A stretch of DNA of 14,076 nt from an uncultured Clostridia bacterium (GTDB taxonomy: Bacteria; Bacillota; Clostridia; Oscillospirales; CAG-272), in contig CAMGRB010000010.1 of NCBI GenBank assembly GCA_946061315.1, forward strand, positions 1-14,076. Direction: 5' to 3'. The notes beneath the pieces were generated by a model, which saw only the letters and a program-made list of their open reading frames with translations, had not been told where the DNA came from and ran no database searches. This document shows, in pieces, positions 1 through 7,546 of the stretch. The position numbers were made by a program, and so were the translations under genes. Each line of letters opens with the position of its first letter. Position 1 is the first letter of the stretch.

Positions 1-97
1 TTTTAGGTTCGTGAGTTGTATGACGGATTTACCGTTTTGAGGTTGAACGGTTTATTCTTCATACACGCCGCAAAGTAGAAAAGGAAAAATATTAAGC

Positions 98-103
98 AAG
101 GAG
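98..103 (+). promoter_or_regulatory. Ribosome binding site of oppA-like gene
   Basis: AAGGAG lies 7 nt before the ATG at 111, a strong Shine-Dalgarno at standard spacing that fixes this start. I found no convincing SigA promoter in positions 1-97, so the operon promoter may lie upstream of the window. Confidence 0.85.
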
Positions 104-110
104 AATTTTT

Positions 111-2627
111 ATGAAAAGATTCATCAAAGTAATGGTGTCGGTTTTCCTGGTTGCCATAATGGTACTCGGTATCGCAGGATGCGGTAGCAAACGTGAGCTT
201 GTTAACTATAATGGCGATTTCGTTTATAAGGACGCCGTTATTACTCTTTCCGCAAACTGGAATCCGCACACCTACGAAACACAGGACCAAAGCTATCCTA
301 TAGACTTCATCACCGCAGGTCTTTACAGCTTCTACTACAATGACGCGCTTCATCCTATCGAGGGTAAGAAACCTTACGAGGGCTACGTTATTCTTCCCGA
401 GATGGCTGCAAGCCTCCCCGTTGACGTAACCGAGCAGGTAAAGGCTATCGACAACAACAAGTACGGCATTCCGGAGGGCATTACGTCAGGTTATGCTTAT
501 ACTATCGACCTCAACCCGAATGCGGTATGGGAGAACGGTACTCCGATCAATGCGGCAACGTACGTTTACTCCATGAAGCAGTTGCTCGATCCTAAATTGA
601 ACAACTACCGCGCATCCGACTACTATCAGGGCACGTTTACGATTGCAAACGGTGCAAACTATTTCTTCCAGGGCACGACCAACATCGCAGATACAATGGG
701 CGAATACGCTTTTGAAGACCTCGTCAAAGGCGATGACAACAACTATTATACCAAGGACGGCGACCCGATCTATCTCGCAGTAGATTTCGCACTCGACTGG
801 TTGCAGGGCGATACGCTTAAAACCTACGTTGAATACTACGGTGACGCATATTTCTCAACGACCCATTGGGCTGCACTCGTTGCGGCTATGGACGAAAACG
901 GCCTTGTTCCGCTCAATGACGATACATATGCAAAATACAGCGACGTAACCACGGGCAATCCCGAATGGGGCGAAACGGTTGCAGACGTTGCCAACTACTT
1001 TGTAAAAACTCACGTTTACGAAGATAACTACAGCTTTGATAACGTAGGTATTTTCGCATCCGATGAATATCAGATAACTCTCGTATTCGGAAAATCCCTC
1101 TCGGGCTTCAACCTCCTTTACAACCTGAGCAGCAACTGGATAGTATACGAGCCTTACTATGAAGCATGCAAGTCCCAGGTTGAAGGTACCGAGGCTTGGA
1201 CTTCAACCTACAACACGAGCGTTAAAACCACCATGTCTTACGGTCCTTACAAGCTGACCGCATATCAGGCAGACAAGGCTATGACCTTTGAAAAAAACGA
1301 CAAATGGTACGGCTATACGGACGGCAAGCACGTGTTTGTTGATACCGAGAATCCGGACCGCTTGTACCCGATGTATCAGACCACGAAGATTGAAACCCAG
1401 GTCGTTGCAGAAGCAGCAGACAGAAAGCTTATGTTCCTTAAGGGACAGCTTATGGGTTACGGCCTCCAGGCTGAAGACTTCGACGAGTACAGAAGCAGCG
1501 ATTACTGCTATGCTACACCCGCTGAAACCATATTCTTCTTCATCTTCAACGGTTACGTTGATGCAATCGAGAAACGTGAGGCTAACGAAAGCTTCGATAA
1601 GACAAAATATGACCTCGAAACCTTGACCTTGACCTCATTCAGAAAAGCAGTTGCCGTTACTTACGACAAGGAAGCACTCTGCGCGGCAGTTTCTCCCTCT
1701 CGTTCGGGCGGTTACGGCTTGATCGGTAACTCCTACATTTACGATCCTGAAACGGGCGCAAGATACCGCGATACCGACCAGGCTAAAAAAATCCTTTGCG
1801 ACTTCTATTCCGTAGACGTTTCCAAGTTCGATTCTCTTGACGACGCGGTTGATTCCATCACCGGTTACGACCCCGTTGCCGCAAAAGCACTTTACAAGCA
1901 GGCATTTGACGAAGCTTTGGAAAAAGGCTACATAACTGATACCGACAACGACGGCAAGTGCGACCAGGCTATCAACATTGAGTACTCATCTTCGGAGCAC
2001 AGTGCTTTCATTGAGAAGACTCTTAACTATCTGAACGAAAAGATGGCAGAGGTTCTTGTCGGAACTCCTTTCGAGGGCAAGATTCAGTTCGTTGAATCGG
2101 CTCCTCTCGGCGACGCTTGGTCTACCAACATCAAAAACGGTCTTTCCGATACAGTCCTCGGTGGCTGGTCCGGCTCGGCTCTCGATCCGTTCTCCGTTAC
2201 CGACTGCTACACCAACCCGAGCAGACAGTACGACGCAAAATGGTTCGACTCATCCAAAGTTAAACTTACGATCACGATAGACGGCAAAGAGCTTACCACC
2301 TCTCTTAAGAACTGGAGCGAAGCTCTTAACGGCGATACAATCGTAATCGACGACGTTGAGTACAACTTCGGCGACGGTATGGTTGACGTTTCCACAAGAC
2401 TTGATATCCTCGCGGCTATCGAGGGTGCGGTTCTCCAGACGTACGACTATATCCCGATGCTCCAGGATGCAGGTATGTCACTCCTTTCGCAGCAGGTTTA
2501 CTACGTAGTTGAAGAATACAACCCCATTATGGGTCGTGGCGGCATCACTTACTTGCGCTACAACTATAACGAGTCCGATTGGGCTGCATACGTTGCATCT
2601 CAGGAAGACGGTCAGCTCAGCTACTGA
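111..2627 (+). CDS. oppA: Oligopeptide ABC transporter substrate-binding lipoprotein (SBP_bac_5 type, OppA-like)
   Basis: Extracytoplasmic peptide-binding component of the importer encoded downstream. The N-terminus is a classic lipoprotein signal: MKR, a hydrophobic stretch (about residues 7-22) and the lipobox I-A-G-C with Cys24 as the lipidation site, so the protein should be anchored to the outer face of the membrane. The rest is rich in Asp, Tyr and Asn and reads like the family 5 binding-protein fold (SBP_bac_5). Assignment rests mainly on this pattern and on the permease and ATPase genes that follow. At 838 aa it is much longer than the usual 540-600 aa of OppA/DppA proteins, like its oversized partners. 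Residues 610-618 form a DxDxDGxxD calcium-loop-like motif. C-ending codons are frequent (GAC, TAC, AAC), suggesting strong expression. Ligand specificity cannot be read from sequence; peptides are likely, but sugar-oligomer binding is possible in this family. Confidence 0.93.
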   Translation: MKRFIKVMVSVFLVAIMVLGIAGCGSKRELVNYNGDFVYKDAVITLSANWNPHTYETQDQSYPIDFITAGLYSFYYNDALHPIEGKKPYEGYVILPEMAASLPVDVTEQVKAIDNNKYGIPEGITSGYAYTIDLNPNAVWENGTPINAATYVYSMKQLLDPKLNNYRASDYYQGTFTIANGANYFFQGTTNIADTMGEYAFEDLVKGDDNNYYTKDGDPIYLAVDFALDWLQGDTLKTYVEYYGDAYFSTTHWAALVAAMDENGLVPLNDDTYAKYSDVTTGNPEWGETVADVANYFVKTHVYEDNYSFDNVGIFASDEYQITLVFGKSLSGFNLLYNLSSNWIVYEPYYEACKSQVEGTEAWTSTYNTSVKTTMSYGPYKLTAYQADKAMTFEKNDKWYGYTDGKHVFVDTENPDRLYPMYQTTKIETQVVAEAADRKLMFLKGQLMGYGLQAEDFDEYRSSDYCYATPAETIFFFIFNGYVDAIEKREANESFDKTKYDLETLTLTSFRKAVAVTYDKEALCAAVSPSRSGGYGLIGNSYIYDPETGARYRDTDQAKKILCDFYSVDVSKFDSLDDAVDSITGYDPVAAKALYKQAFDEALEKGYITDTDNDGKCDQAINIEYSSSEHSAFIEKTLNYLNEKMAEVLVGTPFEGKIQFVESAPLGDAWSTNIKNGLSDTVLGGWSGSALDPFSVTDCYTNPSRQYDAKWFDSSKVKLTITIDGKELTTSLKNWSEALNGDTIVIDDVEYNFGDGMVDVSTRLDILAAIEGAVLQTYDYIPMLQDAGMSLLSQQVYYVVEEYNPIMGRGGITYLRYNYNESDWAAYVASQEDGQLSY

Positions 2628-2655
2628 TATTACGGTTGGTAATAATTAAATCATA

Positions 2656-2675
2656 GGACGAAGTTTTATTCGTCT
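2656..2675 (+). other. RNA stem-loop 1 in oppA-oppB intergenic region
   Basis: GGACGAA (2656-2662) pairs with TTCGTCT (2669-2675) around a 6-nt GTTTTA loop; the outermost pair is G-T. It begins 29 nt after the oppA stop codon. No T run follows. Read directly from sequence; an mRNA 3'-end stabiliser or processing role is inference. Confidence 0.55.
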
Positions 2676-2683
2676 GACAGTTT

Positions 2684-2725
2684 GCGGCCTTATGCAGGAG
2701 GTTCAAATCTTCGGCATAAGGCTGC
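2684..2725 (+). other. RNA stem-loop 2 with T-loop-like cap
   Basis: Positions 2684-2695 pair with 2714-2725 in a 12-bp stem with one G-T pair. After a small mismatch, GAGG (2698-2701) pairs with CTTC (2709-2712) around the 7-nt loop TTCAAAT, the same sequence pattern as a tRNA T-loop (GTTCAAATC). There is no cloverleaf around it, so it is not a tRNA. It sits between oppA and oppB and is followed by an A run, not a T run, so it is unlikely to be an intrinsic terminator. Confidence 0.6.
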
Positions 2726-2735
2726 AGACCAAAAA

Positions 2736-2764
2736 TGAGTTCCTGTTTTCCAAACGGGAATTCA
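2736..2764 (+). other. RNA stem-loop 3, long tight hairpin upstream of oppB
   Basis: Positions 2736-2748 pair with 2752-2764 in a 13-bp stem with two G-T pairs and a 3-nt TCC loop. It is the strongest hairpin of the group. The downstream sequence TTTCTGTTCTG is only moderately T-rich, so it could act as a leaky terminator or as a 3' stabiliser that keeps oppA mRNA more abundant than the rest of the operon. The role is inferred. Confidence 0.6.
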
Positions 2765-2800
2765 TTTCTGTTCTGCAGTACGCAAACAAAAATTATTCTG

Positions 2801-2805
2801 GGAGG
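2801..2805 (+). promoter_or_regulatory. Ribosome binding site that sets the oppB start
   Basis: GGAGG lies 6 nt before ATG 2812. An in-frame ATG at 2692 would add 40 residues that translate through stem-loops 2 and 3 and do not resemble a permease N-terminus, so 2812 is chosen. Confidence 0.85.
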
Positions 2806-2811
2806 AATACT

Positions 2812-3765
2812 ATGGCAAAATATATTCTGCAAAGAATTTTGCTTATGCTTATGACACTGCTCATAATAACGTGCATGTGTTTTATTTTGATAAGAATGCT
2901 TCCGCTTCCCGAGCTTCCCATCGGTGACCCGAAAACAGTTGTAATCGAGAAGCAACGCGAGGCTTTCGGCTATAATAAACCCTATCTCGTTCAGTTCGGC
3001 TTGTTTCTTAAAAACGTATTTACCGGTTTTAACTGGGGTATTAGTGACAAGCTGTATTTCGGACAAAACGTTGCCGATATTTTCGTTCAAAAGCTCCCCG
3101 CTACGATAATTGTCAATCTGTATTCGATTATTTTGAGTATTCCTATCGGAATCATACTCGGAATTTTTGCCGCACTTAAGAAAAATACCTGGATTGACCA
3201 TACAATCTCCACGCTTACGATGGTCGTTATTTCGGTACCGTCTTTTGTTTATGCATTTCTTATTCAGTATATTTTTTGCTTTAAGCTCGGTTGGTTCCCG
3301 CTGCTTATGAAATCCGGCACGGACTATTTCTCGTGGCCGATGTTTGTGAGTATGATGCCTGCCGTTCTCTCGCTTTCGTTCGGAGTTATTGCAGGCTTCA
3401 CCCGTACCACGCGTGCGGAGCTTACGGAGGTTCTGACAAGTGAGTTTATGCTTCTTGCCCGCACAAAAGGTCTGACACGCAGTCAGGCAACCGTTCGCCA
3501 TGCGTTAAAGAACTGTATGGTCGTTATTCTCCCGTCGATTTTCGGTGAGTTTATCGGTATTATGGGCGGCTCCCTCATCATAGAGAGGATATTCTCCATT
3601 CCCGGCGTTGGCGCGCTGTACCTTAATTCAATCAATGCGCCCGACTATAATATGTTCCTGCTTATCACGGTATTCTATTGTGTTATAGGTCTTCTTGCAA
3701 GCATTATCGTCGATATCAGCTACGGATTTATCGATCCTCGTATCCGTATGGGTTCGAGAAAGTAA
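2812..3765 (+). CDS. oppB: Oligopeptide ABC transporter permease, OppB/DppB type
   Basis: Integral membrane subunit that forms half of the peptide channel with OppC. Its 317 aa match the normal OppB length. The N-terminus (MAKYILQRILLMLMT) and first membrane helix (about 8-30) are typical of OppB; further helices lie near 98-121, 133-155, 177-196, 240-258 and 281-303. The cytoplasmic EAA loop that docks onto the ATPases is at about 211-241 (EFMLLARTKGLTRSQATVRH, followed by the conserved ILP). It is also marked by ERIFSIPGVG (258-267) and a C-terminal DPRIR (308-312), both family hallmarks. Unlike its neighbours it carries no large insertion. It is preceded by three stem-loops and followed after 18 nt by oppC. 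Confidence 0.95.
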   Translation: MAKYILQRILLMLMTLLIITCMCFILIRMLPLPELPIGDPKTVVIEKQREAFGYNKPYLVQFGLFLKNVFTGFNWGISDKLYFGQNVADIFVQKLPATIIVNLYSIILSIPIGIILGIFAALKKNTWIDHTISTLTMVVISVPSFVYAFLIQYIFCFKLGWFPLLMKSGTDYFSWPMFVSMMPAVLSLSFGVIAGFTRTTRAELTEVLTSEFMLLARTKGLTRSQATVRHALKNCMVVILPSIFGEFIGIMGGSLIIERIFSIPGVGALYLNSINAPDYNMFLLITVFYCVIGLLASIIVDISYGFIDPRIRMGSRK

Positions 3766-3770
3766 CGTGC

Positions 3771-3775
3771 GGAGG
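3771..3775 (+). promoter_or_regulatory. Ribosome binding site that sets the oppC start
   Basis: GGAGG is only 2 nt from the ATG at 3778 but 8 nt from the in-frame ATG at 3784. The second spacing is functional and the first is too short, so 3784 is the likelier start; the difference is two residues. Confidence 0.8.
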
Positions 3776-3783
3776 TAATGGAA

Positions 3784-5379
3784 ATGGATCAAATATATGA
3801 AAATATCCCGAAGGAAAAATTTGAGTTTGCACAACTCAACGACACCTTACACGATAAAAAGCTCGAAACCAAATCGAGAGGTTATTTTGCGGATGCGCTC
3901 CTGCGCTTTAAGAAGAACAAATCTTCTATTGCCGCGGCGTACATTATTTTGTTTTTAATACTTTTTGCAATTTTCGCACCTATCATCTCCCCTTATTCCG
4001 TATACGATACGGACACTACGTATCAAAAATTCGCGCCCTTTGTGGAATCTATCGCAAACAAGGGCTGGGGTATTCTTGACGGCGGTAAAACGCTGAACTC
4101 TCAAAGTGAAACACAGATGAAATTGTATGAGGGTATAGCACAGGAAACCGGCAAAAACCCGCTTATCAAAATCGACTATAACAATCCGAAAATAACGAAA
4201 ACAATTATCCGCGGTAAAGAGGTAGAGGTAAAATCTTACCCGATCATAATCAACTCCTACTACAGCGTCGGCGTTGTTTTCAGAAATATATCTTATGAAG
4301 AATTTGCAAAAATTCAGGAATTTCAAAATATATCCGGGCTTCAGGTTTTGTACCCGTACGTAGAAAAATCAAGTATATATGAGGGAATGGATCCTGCAAA
4401 ATATAAGGATATTCCCGTCAACTCAAACATATGGTACGTTTGCAGCGACATAAAGGGAACGCCGAAGCTCGATAGCAACGGCAACTTTATACCCGCATAC
4501 AGTACCAATGCGTCCAAAGCGGGCCCCGCAGAATACGTGACGTACACAAGTAAGCGTATTGAGGGTGATGACGGCAGTTACATTTACAGCTGGGGAAAAT
4601 CGGGCTCTCTTTCGGTCCGTGTGGAATACTACAACTACTATCAGTATTTACAATGGGCAAAGACGGGCAGCTATCATCCGCCTATGTACGTCTTCGGTAC
4701 GAGCGATAGCGGTGCGGACTTGTTCTGCTCTATCGGTGCCGGTGCAAGATTCTCTTTGATTTTTGCGGTACTCGTTTCCGTTATAAACCTGACAATAGGC
4801 GCTATTTACGGCGCTATCCAGGGCTACTACGGCGGATACGTCGATCTTGCGATGGACCGTGTTACCGATATACTTAATGAAGTTCCGTTTGTCGTTGTTA
4901 CTACTCTGTTCCAGCTACACCTGGCACAAAAGGTCGGCTCGGTCGTATCGTTCCTGTTTGCCTTTGTGCTCACGGGATGGATAGGTATGGCGGCTCTTAC
5001 GAGAAAACAGTTTTACCGTTTCAAGAGCCAGGAGTTCGTTTACGCCGCAAAAACACTCGGTGCGAGTGACTGGCGACTTATGTTCAAGCACATATTCCCC
5101 AACTCACTCGGTACTATCGTAACGAGCTGTGCACTTGTAATTCCGAGCGTCATTTCTTCGGAAACGTCGCTGACTTACCTAGGTATTGTCAACCTCAAGA
5201 GCTTTGCGGGGACGTCTATCGGTTCTCTGCTCTCCGAGGGTCAGACGGCTATTACGAGCGCGCCGCACGCAATGCTGTTCCCGTCACTGTTTATATCCCT
5301 GCTTCTGATTTCATTTAACCTGTTCGGTAACGGCTTGCGCGATGCTTTCAACCCGACTACGAGAGGAATGGAGGACTGA
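3784..5379 (+). CDS. oppC: Oligopeptide ABC transporter permease, OppC/DppC type, with large extracytoplasmic insertion
   Basis: Second membrane subunit of the peptide channel. A cytoplasmic N-terminal stretch containing LLRFKKNKSSIAA (about 39-51), typical of OppC, leads into helix 1 (about 47-69, ending IFAPIISPY). The family's usual continuation, FGTSDSGADLF (304-314) and GARFSLIFAV, comes only after about 230 extra residues (72-300), which topology places outside the membrane. The C-terminal part is normal: helices from about 324, an EAA loop at 417-440 (EFVYAAKTLGASDWRLMFKH), TYLGI (464-468) and GNGLRDAFNPTTRG (515-528). The total of 531 aa compares with about 300 in ordinary OppC. The insertion is rich in Tyr, Ser, Asn and Lys with no cysteine pair or recognised domain. 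Its stop codon lies downstream of the ribosome site of oppD. Confidence 0.94.
   Translation: MDQIYENIPKEKFEFAQLNDTLHDKKLETKSRGYFADALLRFKKNKSSIAAAYIILFLILFAIFAPIISPYSVYDTDTTYQKFAPFVESIANKGWGILDGGKTLNSQSETQMKLYEGIAQETGKNPLIKIDYNNPKITKTIIRGKEVEVKSYPIIINSYYSVGVVFRNISYEEFAKIQEFQNISGLQVLYPYVEKSSIYEGMDPAKYKDIPVNSNIWYVCSDIKGTPKLDSNGNFIPAYSTNASKAGPAEYVTYTSKRIEGDDGSYIYSWGKSGSLSVRVEYYNYYQYLQWAKTGSYHPPMYVFGTSDSGADLFCSIGAGARFSLIFAVLVSVINLTIGAIYGAIQGYYGGYVDLAMDRVTDILNEVPFVVVTTLFQLHLAQKVGSVVSFLFAFVLTGWIGMAALTRKQFYRFKSQEFVYAAKTLGASDWRLMFKHIFPNSLGTIVTSCALVIPSVISSETSLTYLGIVNLKSFAGTSIGSLLSEGQTAITSAPHAMLFPSLFISLLLISFNLFGNGLRDAFNPTTRGMED
5370..5374 (+). promoter_or_regulatory. Ribosome binding site of oppD inside the oppC 3' end
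   Basis: GGAGG lies 9 nt before ATG 5384 and within the last codons of oppC. It favours 5384 over the in-frame ATG at 5342, which would create a 38-nt overlap and a 14-residue extension unlike OppD N-termini. Confidence 0.85.
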
Positions 5380-5383
5380 CGCG

Positions 5384-7546
5384 ATGGAAAATAAGCTTCA
5401 CGTTGAAAATTTAAGAATTTCTTTCCGTACCTCAAACGGTAAGGTGCAGGCAGTTCGCGGCATCAATTTTGACTTAAACAAGGGAGAAACGCTTGCAATC
5501 GTCGGTGAGTCCGGCTCCGGAAAATCCGTCACCGCAAAGGCCATCCTCGGTATTCTCGCGGGAAATGCAATAGTCGAGGACGGCGAGATCATATACAGCG
5601 GCAAGGACCTGCTTAAAATCGACGAGGACGACTTTCACAAAATACGCGGTGACAAAATCGCGATGATATTCCAGGACCCTATGTCGAGCCTTAACCCCAT
5701 TATCCGTATCGGCAAGCAGCTGACGGAGGCAATGATTCTCAAGGGCAAGGCAAGGCAGAGGGAAAGCAGAAAGCTTTTCAACACGTATCTTGCCGAGCTG
5801 AAAAAAGCGATGATTGCGGCAGAGGCTAACGGCAACGCCGAAAAAGCCGCAGAGCTTGAGTTGAAATGCGCACAATTCGACAAATTCGAGTATAAGCACA
5901 TCGAGCTTGAATCAAAGTATAATTTCGCATATGAAGCGGCAGAGGAAGCACTTTCCGATGCAAAGGCGATACGCTTTGAGATGGAAAAGAACGCACCGAC
6001 GGATATTTCTTACCGTATAAACAGAATTATCACTCTGTGCAAGCGTTCAATCGAGCCATACGTCGTAAACGAAAAAAAGGACGAACTTCTTGCCGCCGCG
6101 GAAGCCTTGAAGGCAAGTGTTGCAAACGCGAAAAAAGGAAATTATTCCGATTCCGTTTCGGCACTCGGCAATATTATCGATATTCTGGAATATTCGGTGG
6201 CGCTCCCTGCCCCTAACTTCTTCTGCATGGGATACTATCTTACGTATTCGGGAAAAGAGCTACCCGATATGCCTATTCCCGAGCTTAATGCTTTTCTCCA
6301 TAATTATCTGGACGAAAGCTTTATGCTTGATTTCATTAAAAATGCAAAGCAGGGGCTTATCTATTCCGACGCAAAATCGCATAAGGAAAAAGAGGAAGCC
6401 ATTGAAACGCTCAAATCTTATAAATCCGTTTTTGCCGGGGAAAATCTCGACAAAAAGACCTGCTATCAGGCTCTTAAAGCAATGAGCAAGGAAGTAATGG
6501 AAACGGTTGACCCGCTATCTCTTGTAAAGGACAGCCCGACCTACACCTTTACCTCCGCCTTCAAGACGCAGCTTGACCGTTACTTTAACGGTATTGTAAA
6601 AAACAAAAAAGAAACGAGTCGTTTTGAAAGACAGACTGCAAAGTGGAACAAGCTTGTTGCAAAAGGCAAGGACCCCGATTGGAAGGTTGCCCCCGCGGCA
6701 CTGACCGATTTTGATGCAGTCAAGGCGATTATGGCTCACCAGATTGACAGCTTGATTGCTCATTACGAGAAGGCTATTTCTGCCGAAACGAGCCGTGATT
6801 TCGATGCGGACACGGTTGCCGTTATCGATTATCTGAAAGAAAAGGCCTCCGGCACGGTCCATAAGGTCACAAAGAGCATGGCAAAGGAAAAAGCGCTTCG
6901 CCTTATGGAAGAAGTGGGTATTCCCGAGCCGAGAAAGAGATACACGCAGTATCCTTTTGAATTTTCGGGCGGTATGCGCCAAAGAATCGTTATTGCAATA
7001 GCGCTTGCGGCAAACCCGGATATTCTTATCTGCGATGAGCCTACAACGGCTCTTGACGTAACAATACAGTCACAGATTCTCGAGCTTATAAACAACTTAA
7101 AGCGTGAGAGAAATCTTTCCGTTATATTTATCACGCACGACCTCGGCGTCGTTGCGAACATGGCGGACAAAATTGCCGTTATGTACGCGGGCAAGATAAT
7201 TGAATACGGTACGGCGGAGGATATATTCTATGAGTCTGCTCATCCTTATACGTGGGCACTTCTCTCCTCCATGCCCGATCTTGATACAAACGGCAAGCTG
7301 GATGCTATTCCCGGCACTCCCCCGAATATGATATATCCGCCTGTTGGAGATGCTTTTGCCGCGCGTAACAAGTACGCAATGAAGATAGATTTCGAAAAAG
7401 AGCCGCCTATGTTCAAGATTACGGACACACACTATGCCGCAACCTGGCTCCTGCATCCGAACGCACCGAAGGTGGAGCCGCCTAAAGTTATTACCGAACG
7501 TATCGCAAGAATGAAAGCGAAGAAGGGGGCAAACGATGGACAATGA
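5384..7546 (+). CDS. oppD: Oligopeptide ABC transporter ATPase OppD (AmiE-like) with ~375-aa insertion
   Basis: Cytoplasmic ATPase that powers import with OppF. All core motifs are present: Walker A GESGSGKS (41-48), Q-loop FQDP (96-99), signature FSGGMRQ (527-533), Walker B ILICDEP (547-553), D-loop ALD (556-558) and switch His585. The C-terminal oligopeptide-transporter tail is also present (about 618-695: HPYTWALL, IPGTPPNM, EPPMFKI). At 720 aa it is twice the usual ~340. The excess (about 122-498) sits between the Q-loop and signature motif, in the helical subdomain; its first part is Ala/Glu/Lys-rich and looks coiled-coil-like. The four cysteines that bind a [4Fe-4S] cluster in many homologues are Asp656, Asn662, Asp669 and Thr687 here. 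This GDAF...TWLL tail resembles streptococcal AmiE as I remember it. The frame is open throughout and overlaps oppF by 11 nt. Confidence 0.95.
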   Translation: MENKLHVENLRISFRTSNGKVQAVRGINFDLNKGETLAIVGESGSGKSVTAKAILGILAGNAIVEDGEIIYSGKDLLKIDEDDFHKIRGDKIAMIFQDPMSSLNPIIRIGKQLTEAMILKGKARQRESRKLFNTYLAELKKAMIAAEANGNAEKAAELELKCAQFDKFEYKHIELESKYNFAYEAAEEALSDAKAIRFEMEKNAPTDISYRINRIITLCKRSIEPYVVNEKKDELLAAAEALKASVANAKKGNYSDSVSALGNIIDILEYSVALPAPNFFCMGYYLTYSGKELPDMPIPELNAFLHNYLDESFMLDFIKNAKQGLIYSDAKSHKEKEEAIETLKSYKSVFAGENLDKKTCYQALKAMSKEVMETVDPLSLVKDSPTYTFTSAFKTQLDRYFNGIVKNKKETSRFERQTAKWNKLVAKGKDPDWKVAPAALTDFDAVKAIMAHQIDSLIAHYEKAISAETSRDFDADTVAVIDYLKEKASGTVHKVTKSMAKEKALRLMEEVGIPEPRKRYTQYPFEFSGGMRQRIVIAIALAANPDILICDEPTTALDVTIQSQILELINNLKRERNLSVIFITHDLGVVANMADKIAVMYAGKIIEYGTAEDIFYESAHPYTWALLSSMPDLDTNGKLDAIPGTPPNMIYPPVGDAFAARNKYAMKIDFEKEPPMFKITDTHYAATWLLHPNAPKVEPPKVITERIARMKAKKGANDGQ

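Noticed and set aside
31..60. Weak hairpin ACCGTT/AACGGT followed by TTTATTCTTC, as a terminator of an upstream gene
   Set aside because: The stem is only 6 bp with a 9-nt loop and the T run is interrupted; no upstream gene is visible to support it.
1..97. Promoter for the opp operon
   Set aside because: No -35/-10 pair with acceptable match and spacing was found, for example TTGAAC at 43-48 has no -10 at 16-18 nt.
2684..2731. Possible tRNA or tRNA remnant, because of GTTCAAATC and a nearby ACCA
   Set aside because: The 7-nt partner of the would-be acceptor stem lies directly before the T-arm, so no D-arm or anticodon arm fits. It is a simple hairpin.
2617..3501. 294-aa open frame antisense to oppB
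   Set aside because: It is a shadow of a well-supported permease gene; its translation is basic, Asn/Lys/Cys-rich and shows no domain, and it runs through the stem-loop region.
5747..6877. Frameshift or gene fusion as the cause of the long OppD
   Set aside because: A single open frame runs from Walker A to the C-terminal tail with all motifs in order and codon use like the flanks, so it is an in-frame insertion.
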